From Chloroflexota bacterium (GTDB lineage Bacteria; Chloroflexota; Anaerolineae; Aggregatilineales; Phototrophicaceae): a DNA stretch of 64,000 nt. The stretch is taken from the NCBI GenBank assembly GCA_026709625.1, contig JAPOSR010000073.1:1-64000 (forward strand), in the 5' to 3' direction. The notes under the pieces are model-generated. The model had not been told where the DNA came from. It searched no databases and worked only from the letters and a program-made list of their open reading frames with translations. Both the position numbers and the translations under genes were made by a program. Below, in pieces: positions 9,801 through 20,004 of this stretch. Within the stretch, counting starts at the first letter, position 1. Every line of letters starts with the position of its first letter.

Positions 9801-10487
9801 ATGTCAGAAACAATTCTGATTGTTGACCACGAGCAGCCTGCATCGGAGCGGCTTTTGGCGCTGCTGCTTGAGCGCGGCTACCTCGCGCAACACACCAGCA
9901 GCGGCATCGATGGCTTGCGCAGCTTTTGCATGCAGCAGCCAGACCTGGTCTTGCTGGAAGCGCGCCTGCCAGATATGGGTGGCTGCGCTTTGTGCCGCCG
10001 CCTGCGTGATTTGTCCGATATGCCGATTATTTTCATCAGCGCAGCCGCCGACACGCACGATATCGTCGCGGGCTTTGAAGCGGGAGCCGACGATTATGTG
10101 CGCAAGCCTTTCGACAATGACGAGCTGCTGGCGCGCATACGCACCCGATTGCGCCGTTCGCCAAACCAGCGCGGCAGCGAAGAACTCGTCTTCAACAATG
10201 GCGAGCTGCGCATCAATTTCATCAACCGCGAAGTCGTTGTCCGCGGCCAGCCCACCCACCTGACCCCCAAGGAATTCGCGTTGCTGGCGGCGCTGGCGCG
10301 CAACGCCGGGCGTGTTGTCTCGCGGCAAGCGCTGGCTACACAAGCCTGGGGCGAGCGTTATGGCGATGCCAGCGACAGCCTAAAGCTCTATGTGCATTAT
10401 TTGCGCCGCAAGCTGGAGCGCGACCCGCTGCAGCCAGGATACATCCTCACCACTCGCGGGGTTGGCTATCGCTTTGCCAAGCGTTAG
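9801..10487 (+). CDS. OmpR/PhoB-family response regulator
   Basis: Receiver domain ETILIVDHEQP...GFEAGADDYVRKPFDNDELLARI plus winged helix LTPKEFALLAALARNAGRVVSRQAL...YVHYLRRKLE; no adjacent histidine kinase. Confidence 0.92.
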   Translation: MSETILIVDHEQPASERLLALLLERGYLAQHTSSGIDGLRSFCMQQPDLVLLEARLPDMGGCALCRRLRDLSDMPIIFISAAADTHDIVAGFEAGADDYVRKPFDNDELLARIRTRLRRSPNQRGSEELVFNNGELRINFINREVVVRGQPTHLTPKEFALLAALARNAGRVVSRQALATQAWGERYGDASDSLKLYVHYLRRKLERDPLQPGYILTTRGVGYRFAKR

Positions 10488-10490
10488 GGG

Positions 10491-11609
10491 TCAATCCAGC
10501 AGCGAACGCAGCGCTTCATCGGTGGAGCTGACCATCGTTTCAAAATCGAACTTCTCCAGCCCCAGCCGCGCATTGGCAGCCAGTTCGGCGCGCCGCTCAA
10601 GCAGGCGCACAATGCCCGCCCGCAGCCCGGCGATATCGATATGCGGCGCCAGCACGCCATTGATGCCATCTTGCACGACTTCCGCATTGCCGCCGACTGC
10701 GCTGGCCAGCACAGGCGTTCCGACATACAGGCTCTCCAACAGGGTGTGCGACAAGCCCTCGTAGGCGCTGTACAAGACGACGCCGTCCGCCGCTTTCATC
10801 ATCCGCATGACATCTGCCGCTGGCCGCTGACCAGTGAAATGCGCGCGCCCCGGCAGCTGCGCCGCCAGCGCTTCCAGACGCGCGCGGTCGGGGCCATCGC
10901 CGGCCACGACCAACTGCACATCGGGCAGCCCAGCCAGCGCCGCAATCAAATGATCAATGCCTTTCCAGCGCTGCAAACGAGCCACCGAGAGCAGTATCGG
11001 CGCATTGCCCCAGCCCAGTTGCTGGCGGATAGCTTTGCGCGATTGACTTGGCAGTTGGATCGTGGGTAGCGCATTGTAAATGACATGGACCTTGGCAGGA
11101 TCAACACCCCAGCCCAGCGTCATGTCGCGCAGATATTGGCTGGGCACGATAATCGCCTCTTGCCCAGCCACCTGCCGCGAGCGCGAGCGTTTTTGCCAGC
11201 GGACACGCAGATCGCCAGCAACCCGTTGGAAGCGGTCTATGTCCAGCTCGGGCGAGATCCAGCCTTTGCGCAGGCAGCGTTCCCAAGCTTGGTCGCCAAC
11301 GACTTTCATGATGCGTGGACGGCGGCGGCGCGTCCACAGCGGCAGGTCGATCGTATGCGAATAGACGATATCCGCCCATGACAGGTCGGCCAGAGCCGCC
11401 CATGCATACTTCGCCAGGCGCAGCGGATAGATTTGCCGGTTTATGCGCTTGATTCGGTAGGGATAATTGCCAGCTTGTTCCAGCCCATAGGTCAGCACGC
11501 GCACCTGCCACCCGCGCGTTTGCAGGGCGGGCAATATGGCGCGCAGGTAGGTCGCAGGCCCGCCCGGCTCGGGGTGGAAGATGCCGCTGGCGACCAGGAG
11601 CTTCGGCAC
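10491..11609 (-). CDS. Glycosyltransferase family 4-type
   Basis: GGPATYLRAILPAL...SVARLQRWKGIDHLIAAL...SAYEGLSHTLLESLYVGTPVLASAVGGNAEVVQDG. Confidence 0.88.
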   Translation of the reverse strand: MPKLLVASGIFHPEPGGPATYLRAILPALQTRGWQVRVLTYGLEQAGNYPYRIKRINRQIYPLRLAKYAWAALADLSWADIVYSHTIDLPLWTRRRRPRIMKVVGDQAWERCLRKGWISPELDIDRFQRVAGDLRVRWQKRSRSRQVAGQEAIIVPSQYLRDMTLGWGVDPAKVHVIYNALPTIQLPSQSRKAIRQQLGWGNAPILLSVARLQRWKGIDHLIAALAGLPDVQLVVAGDGPDRARLEALAAQLPGRAHFTGQRPAADVMRMMKAADGVVLYSAYEGLSHTLLESLYVGTPVLASAVGGNAEVVQDGINGVLAPHIDIAGLRAGIVRLLERRAELAANARLGLEKFDFETMVSSTDEALRSLLD

Positions 11610-11612
11610 AGA

Positions 11613-12389
11613 CTAGCTCGCGCGCGCGCGGATGAGGATGTGGCGATTTTCGAAGGTCGCCAGCGGGCTGCCCCAATGCTGCGGGTTCATCCAATCGCGG
11701 GCGATCGGCGGGGCGCTGCGCATTCGGTCGATCAACCCGGCGATTGTAGCGGCGTCGGGTTCTTGCCGCCGCGCCCAGCTTAAGAAGTCGTGCGCTTTGC
11801 GATAGCCTTCGCTGTATTCGACTGTGAATCCCGCGCGAACACACATCTGCGTCCATTCAACCTGGTTGAAGGCGCGGTTGTGGCTGGGGTCGCGCAGCCG
11901 CTCAAAGGCATCGATATAGCGCGCCGCCTGGTCGTCAAAGGGCAGCAGATGGTCTTGCAGCATCAGCAAGCCGCCGCTTTTGAGCACGCGGGCGCATTCG
12001 AGCAAAAAGCGCTGCGCATCCGGAAAGTGATGCGGGGCGATGCGACAGCAGACCAGGTCGAATTGCTCGCGGTCAAACGGCAGATTCTCCGCATCCGCCT
12101 GCCGAAAAGACACATTGTCCATACCGCGCTCGGCGATAAAACGGCGCGCCGATTCCAGCATGCGCGGCGTCAGATCGCTGGCTATGACATGCTCGACATG
12201 CGGCGCGAACTTCAGCGCAGTGTGCCCGCCGCCGGTTGCGACATCCAACGCCTGCCAATGCTTCCGCGGCTGCGCGATTGCCAGCAGGCGCTCCAGATCG
12301 CTGCCATGCGCGTGCGTTTCTGAAGTTACATAGCCTTCGGCGAATTGGCTGTAACGGGCTTGCGACAAGGATTTGGAGTCGCGAGTCAT
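11613..12389 (-). CDS. Class I SAM-dependent methyltransferase (UbiE/type-11-like)
   Basis: ALDVATGGGHTALKFAPHVEHVIASDLTPRML...QADAENLPF. Confidence 0.88.
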   Translation of the reverse strand: MTRDSKSLSQARYSQFAEGYVTSETHAHGSDLERLLAIAQPRKHWQALDVATGGGHTALKFAPHVEHVIASDLTPRMLESARRFIAERGMDNVSFRQADAENLPFDREQFDLVCCRIAPHHFPDAQRFLLECARVLKSGGLLMLQDHLLPFDDQAARYIDAFERLRDPSHNRAFNQVEWTQMCVRAGFTVEYSEGYRKAHDFLSWARRQEPDAATIAGLIDRMRSAPPIARDWMNPQHWGSPLATFENRHILIRARAS

Positions 12390-12502
12390 GGTCGGACGCT
12401 CCTGTCTACCATACCATAGTCATTTTACCCGCAGCCGGCGTGCAGGGCAGGCATAAAATGCGTTAGACTCACCTCAAAATCAATGTGATTGAGGAGCTTG
12501 AG

Positions 12503-14455
12503 ATGGCACAGCGGCGCACCATGCAGCCAGATGATCTGTTTGCCCTGCAATTTCTCAATGGCGGGGCGCTATCGCCAGATGGCGAGCGCGTTGTCTACAC
12601 CGTCAGCCAGATCAATGCCGAAGTCGACAAAGAATACGCGGCTCTGCACCTGTTGGATTTGGCAAGTGGCGAATCGCGGCGGCTGACTCACGGCGAGCAA
12701 TCCGACCGTGGCGCGCGCTGGTCGCCCGATGGCCAGGCAATCGCCTTCATCAGCGACCGCAGCGGGACCGCCCAACTTCATCTGATGCGCGTGGATGGTG
12801 GCGAGGCTTGGCAGTTGAGTGATTTTGCGCGCGGGGTCGGCGGCAGTTTCGCCTGGTCGCCCGATGGCGCGCAGATCGCCTTCAGCGCCAAAGCCGATGC
12901 CGAAGCGCCTGACCTGAGCAAAGAAGCCTACCGCGTCGACCGCACGGTCTATCGCTTCGACGCCATCGGCTACCTGGATGGCGAGGCGCAGGATATTTAT
13001 GCGCTGGATGTCGCCAGCGGCGATGTCACGCGCCTGACCGATGACCGCAGCAACAACAGCAACCTGCGCTGGGCAGCCGACGGCGGCAGCATCCTCTACG
13101 ATGCCAATATGCACCCCGATGCCGCGCGCGTGATGACGCCCGACTTGATGCGTGTTGATCTGGCGGGGAACAAGGCGACTCTTCTCAGCGGCTGGGCGAG
13201 CGTCGCCGGCGCGAGTCTGACCCCCGACAGCCAGCACGTCGTTTTTGTCGGACGCCCCGATGATGGCAAGCCTATCGGCACAAAAGCCGATTTGTATGTG
13301 CTGGATATCGCCGCGGGCACAGTCGAATGCCGCACCCCCAGCTTGGATGTCGGCGTTGGCGGGGGGCTGTCGCTGGATATGCCGGTCGGGGCTCTGGGCG
13401 CCGAGAACGTGGTGATTGCCGATGATGGGCAAAGCGCCTTGGCGAATGTGCAGCGCGGCGGCACGAATCACATTTATCGCATCGCCCTGAGCGGCGCGGA
13501 AAGCTGGCAGCCAGTTACTTCGGGTGAAAGCGCCGTTTTCTTGCTGGGCTTGGCGGGGGAGCGGCTGCTGTATGCCCAGACCAGCATGAACATTCCGCCC
13601 GAATTGTATCTAAAGCGCCCCGACGAAGACGCAGCCCAGCGACTGACCGCCTTGAACGAGGCGCGCCTGGCGGAAATCGACCTGCCAGCCTGGTCGCGTT
13701 TGTTGTGGCAGAGCGTCGATGACACTGAGGTGGAGGGATGGTATCTGAAGCCGCCAACTGGCGAAGCGCCCTATCCGACCATCCTGTACATTCATGGCGG
13801 GCCGCACGCGGCTTATGGCTGCGGCTTTCACTTCGACTTTCAGATGCTGGCGGGCGCGGGCTATGGCGTGCTGTTTTTGAATCACCGCGCATCGACCGGC
13901 TATGGCGATGCCTTTTCTACCGCCATCAAGGGCGACTGGGGCAATCTGGATTATCAAGATTTGCTGAGCGGCGTCGACCATGCCATCGCGTTGGGTTTGG
14001 CTGATGCCGACCGGCTCGGCGTCTGCGGCACTTCGGGTGGCGGCAACCTGTCTTGCTGGATCATCGGGCAGACCGACCGTTTCAAAGCCGCCATCCCCCA
14101 AAATCCCGTTACGAATTGGCGCAGCTTCTATGGCACCAGCGATGTCGGCATCTACTTCGCCGTCGAGCAGATGGGCGGCCACCCGCACGAGATCCCCGAG
14201 GTTTATGCAAGGTGCTCGCCGATCACTTATGCGCATCGCTGCACAACGCCGACCTTGCTGGTGCAAAGCGAGCTGGATTATCGCTGCCCCGCCGAACAGT
14301 CGGAGCAATTTTATACTGTGCTGAAGGCGGCTGGCTGCACTGTCGAGATGCTGCGGCAGCCGGGCGGTTATCATGGCGCGTCGATCAGAGGCGCGGTCAA
14401 CCTGCGCCGGGCGCACAATGATGCCATGCTCGAGTGGTTCGCGCGCTATGTCTGA
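12503..14455 (+). CDS. S9 family peptidase (acylaminoacyl peptidase/DPP-like)
   Basis: Repeated beta-propeller SPDG motifs; ILYIHGGPHAAYG; GVCGTSGGGNLSCW (GxSxGG). Confidence 0.92.
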   Translation: MAQRRTMQPDDLFALQFLNGGALSPDGERVVYTVSQINAEVDKEYAALHLLDLASGESRRLTHGEQSDRGARWSPDGQAIAFISDRSGTAQLHLMRVDGGEAWQLSDFARGVGGSFAWSPDGAQIAFSAKADAEAPDLSKEAYRVDRTVYRFDAIGYLDGEAQDIYALDVASGDVTRLTDDRSNNSNLRWAADGGSILYDANMHPDAARVMTPDLMRVDLAGNKATLLSGWASVAGASLTPDSQHVVFVGRPDDGKPIGTKADLYVLDIAAGTVECRTPSLDVGVGGGLSLDMPVGALGAENVVIADDGQSALANVQRGGTNHIYRIALSGAESWQPVTSGESAVFLLGLAGERLLYAQTSMNIPPELYLKRPDEDAAQRLTALNEARLAEIDLPAWSRLLWQSVDDTEVEGWYLKPPTGEAPYPTILYIHGGPHAAYGCGFHFDFQMLAGAGYGVLFLNHRASTGYGDAFSTAIKGDWGNLDYQDLLSGVDHAIALGLADADRLGVCGTSGGGNLSCWIIGQTDRFKAAIPQNPVTNWRSFYGTSDVGIYFAVEQMGGHPHEIPEVYARCSPITYAHRCTTPTLLVQSELDYRCPAEQSEQFYTVLKAAGCTVEMLRQPGGYHGASIRGAVNLRRAHNDAMLEWFARYV

Positions 14456-15252
14456 GACAGCTGCCAGCGCAGCGGTTTGAGCAGGCTGCGGTCAAATTCG
14501 TCCAGGCGGTCTGCGCCCAGCCGCTGCAATTCTGCGCGCACGGCATAAGAATCGCGCCGCAAAGCCGCCACATCGATACCCTGGCAGACATCCGGCAGGG
14601 GATACAGCCACTGCACGCTGCGCTGCAGCATCTTCAGCGCGCCGCGAAAGTTGCCGCGCTCCAGCTGATAATAGGCGACTCCCACTTGCAGGATGGCGCG
14701 ATACAGGTCGCCAACGGGCTCTGCGGTGGCAACCCACAACTCTTCAAAGAGGTCATGCTGCTGGTAGTATTCGCTACGATTGAATGCCGCCACGCCGTCC
14801 ACAGCCAATGGCGGCAGTGGCTGCGCGCATGCGCACTCCAGTTGCGCAAGCTCTTCGGACGTGGGCACGCGCGCCAGCTCGCCGATGATGACCGGCAGTT
14901 GTCCCGCGAGTTCTGCTTGGTCCAGGGCGAGTTCTGCTCCAGCCACGATGGCTTGGGTGCGGGCTGTCGCATCGCCGCTGACCAGCACGATGGGGATGCG
15001 CCGGGTGGCGGCGTTGGTCTTGGCGGTCAAGATCAAGGCATGGGCGGCTGGATGCTCGGCATCGACAATTGCCAGCGCGGCGCGGTTTTCGATCAAAACA
15101 GGTATGAATGCGGCGGCGGCTTCCAGCGCGATGACAGCAATGTCCTGCTGTGCGACCAGCATAGCCGCAAGACAGTCGCGATAGCTGAGGCAGACGATGA
15201 CGGCAGACAATTGATTCGCTCCCAAATTAAACGGTCGGCAGATTATCCCCAT
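14446..15252 (-). CDS. Degenerate receiver-like domain fused to DUF309 domain
   Basis: N-terminal ALAIVDAEHP...TRRIPIVLVSGD...VAGAELALDQ (receiver-like); C-terminal FNRSEYYQQHDLFEELWVA...LYRAILQVGVAYYQLERGNFRGALKML (DUF309). Confidence 0.7.
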   Translation of the reverse strand: MGIICRPFNLGANQLSAVIVCLSYRDCLAAMLVAQQDIAVIALEAAAAFIPVLIENRAALAIVDAEHPAAHALILTAKTNAATRRIPIVLVSGDATARTQAIVAGAELALDQAELAGQLPVIIGELARVPTSEELAQLECACAQPLPPLAVDGVAAFNRSEYYQQHDLFEELWVATAEPVGDLYRAILQVGVAYYQLERGNFRGALKMLQRSVQWLYPLPDVCQGIDVAALRRDSYAVRAELQRLGADRLDEFDRSLLKPLRWQLSQT

Positions 15253-15360
15253 ACCGATGGCATTGCGAAAAGCTGGCACGCCGACAATGCTGGATAGGGC
15301 AGACTATAACTGCGCCCATTTTTGCATTGTCCCTTCTCAATTGAAAGCGGCGAGAGCGCC

Positions 15361-15472
15361 GAATTTGCTGGATACGCGTTGCTTTGCCCTCCCCCACTCC
15401 AAAGCCCTCGCCGACCATCTATGTCGACGCGGCGCAGCATGAGGCATGGGGGGCTTGGTTGCCATATCCACA
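15361..15472 (+). repeat. Truncated copy E of the dispersed repeat family
   Basis: tttgctggatacgcgttgctttgccct...ggggggcttggttgccatatccaca shared with full copies; shares cgaccNNcTNTGTCNACGCGGCGCA with copy D. Confidence 0.8.
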
Positions 15473-15551
15473 TAAACAGTCGCTTCTGGCGCGGGTCTTT
15501 TTTTGCACAAACTCGCTATCGCCTCTATACTTCTTCATTGTGAGTAGTCAA

Positions 15552-16589
15552 ATGCCTTCCCCGCGGCTGTTTTTTCGACTGTTGGCGGCGCTCTTGCTGG
15601 TGCCTTGGCTGGCAGCGTGCCAGTTGCCCAGCCTCAGCGCGCCTACAGAAACGCCGACGCTCGCCCCCAGCGACACGCCAGCGCCAACCGCCATCCCGAC
15701 CGCGACTCAAACCCCAACCGCCACATCTACGCCGACCGCAACAGTTACGCCCAGCGCTACTCCAACACCCAGCGCTACCCCGACCCCCACTGCCACGCCC
15801 ACGCTCTATGGCATTGTCAATACCAGGCAACGGGTCAATGTGCGCAGCGGACCAGGCACGACATTCGCCGCTGTTGATGCCTTGTCGCCAGGCGATGGCG
15901 CGCAGGTCATCGGGCAAGACCAAGCCAGTGGCTGGTATCAGATCCAACTGGACGATGAAAGGACTGGCTGGGTCAGCGCGGATCTGCTGCTGGTCGAGAC
16001 GCCAACGCCGCCGGTTACGCCGGTGCCGACTGCCGATTACAGCCTGCTGTTGGATATCCCCATTGTCGATCTGCCCGCTGCCCATGCCACCGCCACCACC
16101 ATCGCCGCATCAACTGACGAGGCCGCTGCGCCACCTCCCAGCGCCAGCGCCACTGCCACGCTCGCGGCAGCTACTTCGCCAGCCGCCACGCCACGCCTGG
16201 GTGTCGATGTCTTCGCCTTTTGCGATGATCGCGCTTTTGGCTTGCCGCCACCAGCGGATTTGACCAGTGGCTCGACCATCAGAATCTTCTGGGGCTGGTT
16301 CGCCAGCAGCGAAGCCTTGGTCTGGCAGCATATCAACAACGCCCGCCACGAACTGCGCGTCAATGGGGCAGCAATCGCCGACCTGGACAGCTATCGCCAG
16401 CCGCCGCGCCCGGATGGCGGCCAACATGCTGTCTACTGGTATGTGCCTTTTGGTCCGTTGCCGGCGGGAACAGTCGAAATCACTTACCGCGTCAGTTGGC
16501 AGAGCGCGATCAGCGATGGCTATGCGCGTTATGGGCCAGGCACCGATACAGAGTTTGAAGAAGAAAGCTGTGGTTTCCTTGTGCGATGA
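15552..16589 (+). CDS. Lipoprotein with Thr/Pro-rich linker and bacterial SH3 domain
   Basis: LLVPWLAACQ lipobox; (TPTATPT)n linker; RVNVRSGPGTTFAAVDALSPGDGAQVIGQDQASGWYQI. Confidence 0.85.
   Translation: MPSPRLFFRLLAALLLVPWLAACQLPSLSAPTETPTLAPSDTPAPTAIPTATQTPTATSTPTATVTPSATPTPSATPTPTATPTLYGIVNTRQRVNVRSGPGTTFAAVDALSPGDGAQVIGQDQASGWYQIQLDDERTGWVSADLLLVETPTPPVTPVPTADYSLLLDIPIVDLPAAHATATTIAASTDEAAAPPPSASATATLAAATSPAATPRLGVDVFAFCDDRAFGLPPPADLTSGSTIRIFWGWFASSEALVWQHINNARHELRVNGAAIADLDSYRQPPRPDGGQHAVYWYVPFGPLPAGTVEITYRVSWQSAISDGYARYGPGTDTEFEEESCGFLVR
15650..15810 (+). repeat. Low-complexity Thr/Pro/Ala-rich coding repeat (linker)
   Basis: Imperfect tandem acgccgacc/actcccaac units encoding TPTATPTATVTPSATPTPSATPTPTATPT. 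Confidence 0.8.
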
Positions 16590-17341
16590 CGACTGGCAAG
16601 CCAGAACCTTCCTGGCAGATCACCCAGCTGGGCGCTGCTCGGGCGAGCTGGGCGAATGGCGAATGGTGCCTCGCTTTGCCCGCTGCCAGCGGCGCCCAGT
16701 ATCATGATGCCCAGATCAGCGACTATAGAACTGCGGGCGATTTCCACAATGCGCCACCACTGCGCCTGAGCCTGATGGCTCGCTTTGTGGGCGAGCTGCG
16801 CGGCACGGCTGGCTTCGGCTTTTGGAATCATGCCTTTGTGCCGGGCGAGCGCGGTTTTCGACTGCCGCAGGCGCTCTGGTTTTTCTACAGCAGCCCGCCC
16901 AGCAACATCGCCCTCGCGAAAGGGGTACCCGGACATGGTTGGAAAGCTGCGACCTTCGATGCGCGCAACTGGCATTTTTTGGCGCTGCTGCCGGTTGCGC
17001 CGCTCGGCTGTCTGCTCATGCGCAGCCGCCGCTTGTACGCCGCGCTCTGGGGCATTGGACAGCGTGCGCTGGGCGTCCAGGAAGCTTTGCTGGACGCGGC
17101 GCTGCTGAATGCGTATCACAGCTACCGCATCGACTGGTGGGCGGACGGCGCGGTCTTTTATGTCGATGACACAGAAGTTTTGCGGGCAGATTCTGTGCCC
17201 GGCGCCCGGCTGGGATTCGTCGCCTGGGTCGACAATCAGTATGCCATTGTGACGCCACAGGGACATTTTGGACATGGCACCTTGGCTGTTTCGCAACAGA
17301 AATCGCTGCATATCCGCGACTTGCGCATCGCTCGGCTTTAG
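16586..17341 (+). CDS. Concanavalin/GH16-fold-like protein, apparently non-catalytic
   Basis: YHSYRIDWWADGAVFYVDDTEVLR resembles the GH16/lectin-like beta-jelly-roll strand; no ExDxxE catalytic motif seen; 4-bp overlap with upstream gene. Confidence 0.45.
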   Translation: MTTGKPEPSWQITQLGAARASWANGEWCLALPAASGAQYHDAQISDYRTAGDFHNAPPLRLSLMARFVGELRGTAGFGFWNHAFVPGERGFRLPQALWFFYSSPPSNIALAKGVPGHGWKAATFDARNWHFLALLPVAPLGCLLMRSRRLYAALWGIGQRALGVQEALLDAALLNAYHSYRIDWWADGAVFYVDDTEVLRADSVPGARLGFVAWVDNQYAIVTPQGHFGHGTLAVSQQKSLHIRDLRIARL

Positions 17342-17403
17342 ACGCAGCCCACTTCAAGCCCGCCGTCACTCGCTGCTGTGCCGGTCCGCTCTCTGCGGGT
17401 AGA

Positions 17404-18530
17404 ATGTTCCGCAAGAACGTCGCCACGATCCATGCGAGAGCCGCCATGCGCCCTGCTCCTGCCCAGTTGCTCGCCGCCATCGCAGCGCGGAGGCAGTTGC
17501 TGCTGGACTACTTGCTGCAAGAGCGCTTTGTCGAGCGCTTTCGCCCCCAGCACATCCGCGAGGCTGTTTACAGCTATATCAAGGGCGGTGGCAAGTCGCT
17601 GCGACCAGCTGTGGCGCTGCTGGCCTGCGGCGCGTTGGGTGGCGATGAAAACCGCGCCTTGCCAGTGGCAGCCGCCATCGAGGTCTTTCACACCTGGACG
17701 TTGGTGCACGATGATGTCATCGACCGCGATGACCGCCGCCGCAGCCTGCCCACTGTGCACGCAAACTTCGCCAGGCGCGCCAAGGCAGAATATGGCTGGA
17801 GCACAAGCGACTCTGCGCATTATGGCATGACGGTCGCCATGTTGGCTGGCGATGTCCAGCAAGCCTGGGCGTGGTCGCTGCTATTTGACGCTCACCTCAA
17901 CCATGGCGTTCGCGCCGAGCTTGTCGTGCAGCTGGCGCAGGACCTGGCCAGCCGCATCACGCCGCTGCTGGTCGAAGGCGAGACCCTCGATGTCCAATAT
18001 GCCGACAGCGCGCGGGAACTGGACGAGAGTCTGATTGTTGACATGCTGTGGAAAAAAACTGGCGCTCTCTATGAATTCGCCGGACGGGCTGGCGCCGCTG
18101 TCGCGCTGGATGATGCTGACCCCGACCAACCAGCCGCCCAAGCCATCGCGCGCTTTTGCAGCTTGTGCGGCACGGCATTCCAACTGCAAGACGATATCCT
18201 GGGCATCGTTGGCGATGCGCGGCAGCTGGGCAAACCAGTCGGCTCGGATATCCGCGAGGGCAAGTCGACGCTGCTTACACTGAAAGCGCTGGAACATGCC
18301 AATGCCGCCCAGCGCGAGCAGATATTGAGCAGCTTGGGCAATCCTGTCGCCAGCTCGGGCGATATCGCCGGCATTTTGGAGCTGTTTCGCCAGTTGGGCG
18401 CAATCGACTATGCGCGCGATCTGTCTCGCCGCTATGTGGACGAAGCGCTGGAGCACCTGGCGGCGCTGCCCGCTGGGCGCTGTCGCGAGCTGCTTTCGCA
18501 ATGGGCGCATTACATGATTGAGCGCGAGTT

Positions 18531-18534
<4 letters not shown>
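17404..18534 (+). CDS. Polyprenyl (isoprenyl) diphosphate synthase
   Basis: GGGKSLRPAVALLACGALGG; LVHDDVIDRDDRRR first Asp-rich motif; FQLQDDILGIVGD second. Confidence 0.93.
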
Positions 18535-19595
<1,061 letters not shown>

Positions 19596-19715
19596 GCGCC
19601 GCCTCCGCCAACTGCGCGCCTAGTCTAGCACAGCCGCGCCCGCGTCATATAGTCCAACCTAGAGGAGCAAATTTCTGCGTCCCCGATTCACGTTTAGGAG
19701 CGACCTGTCCAGCCG

Positions 19716-19884
19716 GGGAGTGGTGATTTTGGTGGATACGCGTTGCTTTGCCCCCACCCCAAAGCCCTCCCCCAAAATGAGGGAGGGGCTACCATGCTGC
19801 GGAAGCGCAGGAAAAACTCCCCTTCCCTCGTTCTGGGGCCGGGGATGGGGGGCTTGGTTGCCATATCCACGCATTCACCACTCT
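19716..19884 (+). repeat. Copy A of dispersed MITE-like repeat
   Basis: Starts GGGAGTGGTGATTTTGGTGGATACGCG, ends CCATATCCACGCATTCACCACTCT (imperfect inverted termini); TCCAGCC flanks on both sides. Confidence 0.85.
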
Positions 19885-20004
19885 CTCCAGCCGCCGATGT
19901 TGGCTCGTTGATAAGTTTTTTTGGCAATCTCGTCCAGGCGCGCGCTTCGTCCGCAGCTTGCCAATTCTGCTAGAATGGATCTGCGAGTGGCGACAGGGCA
20001 GACG

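Noticed and set aside
15650-15810. Tandem ACNCC-type repeats as a possible CRISPR or minisatellite locus
   Set aside because: Lies in frame in a lipoprotein and encodes a Thr/Pro linker; no spacer structure.
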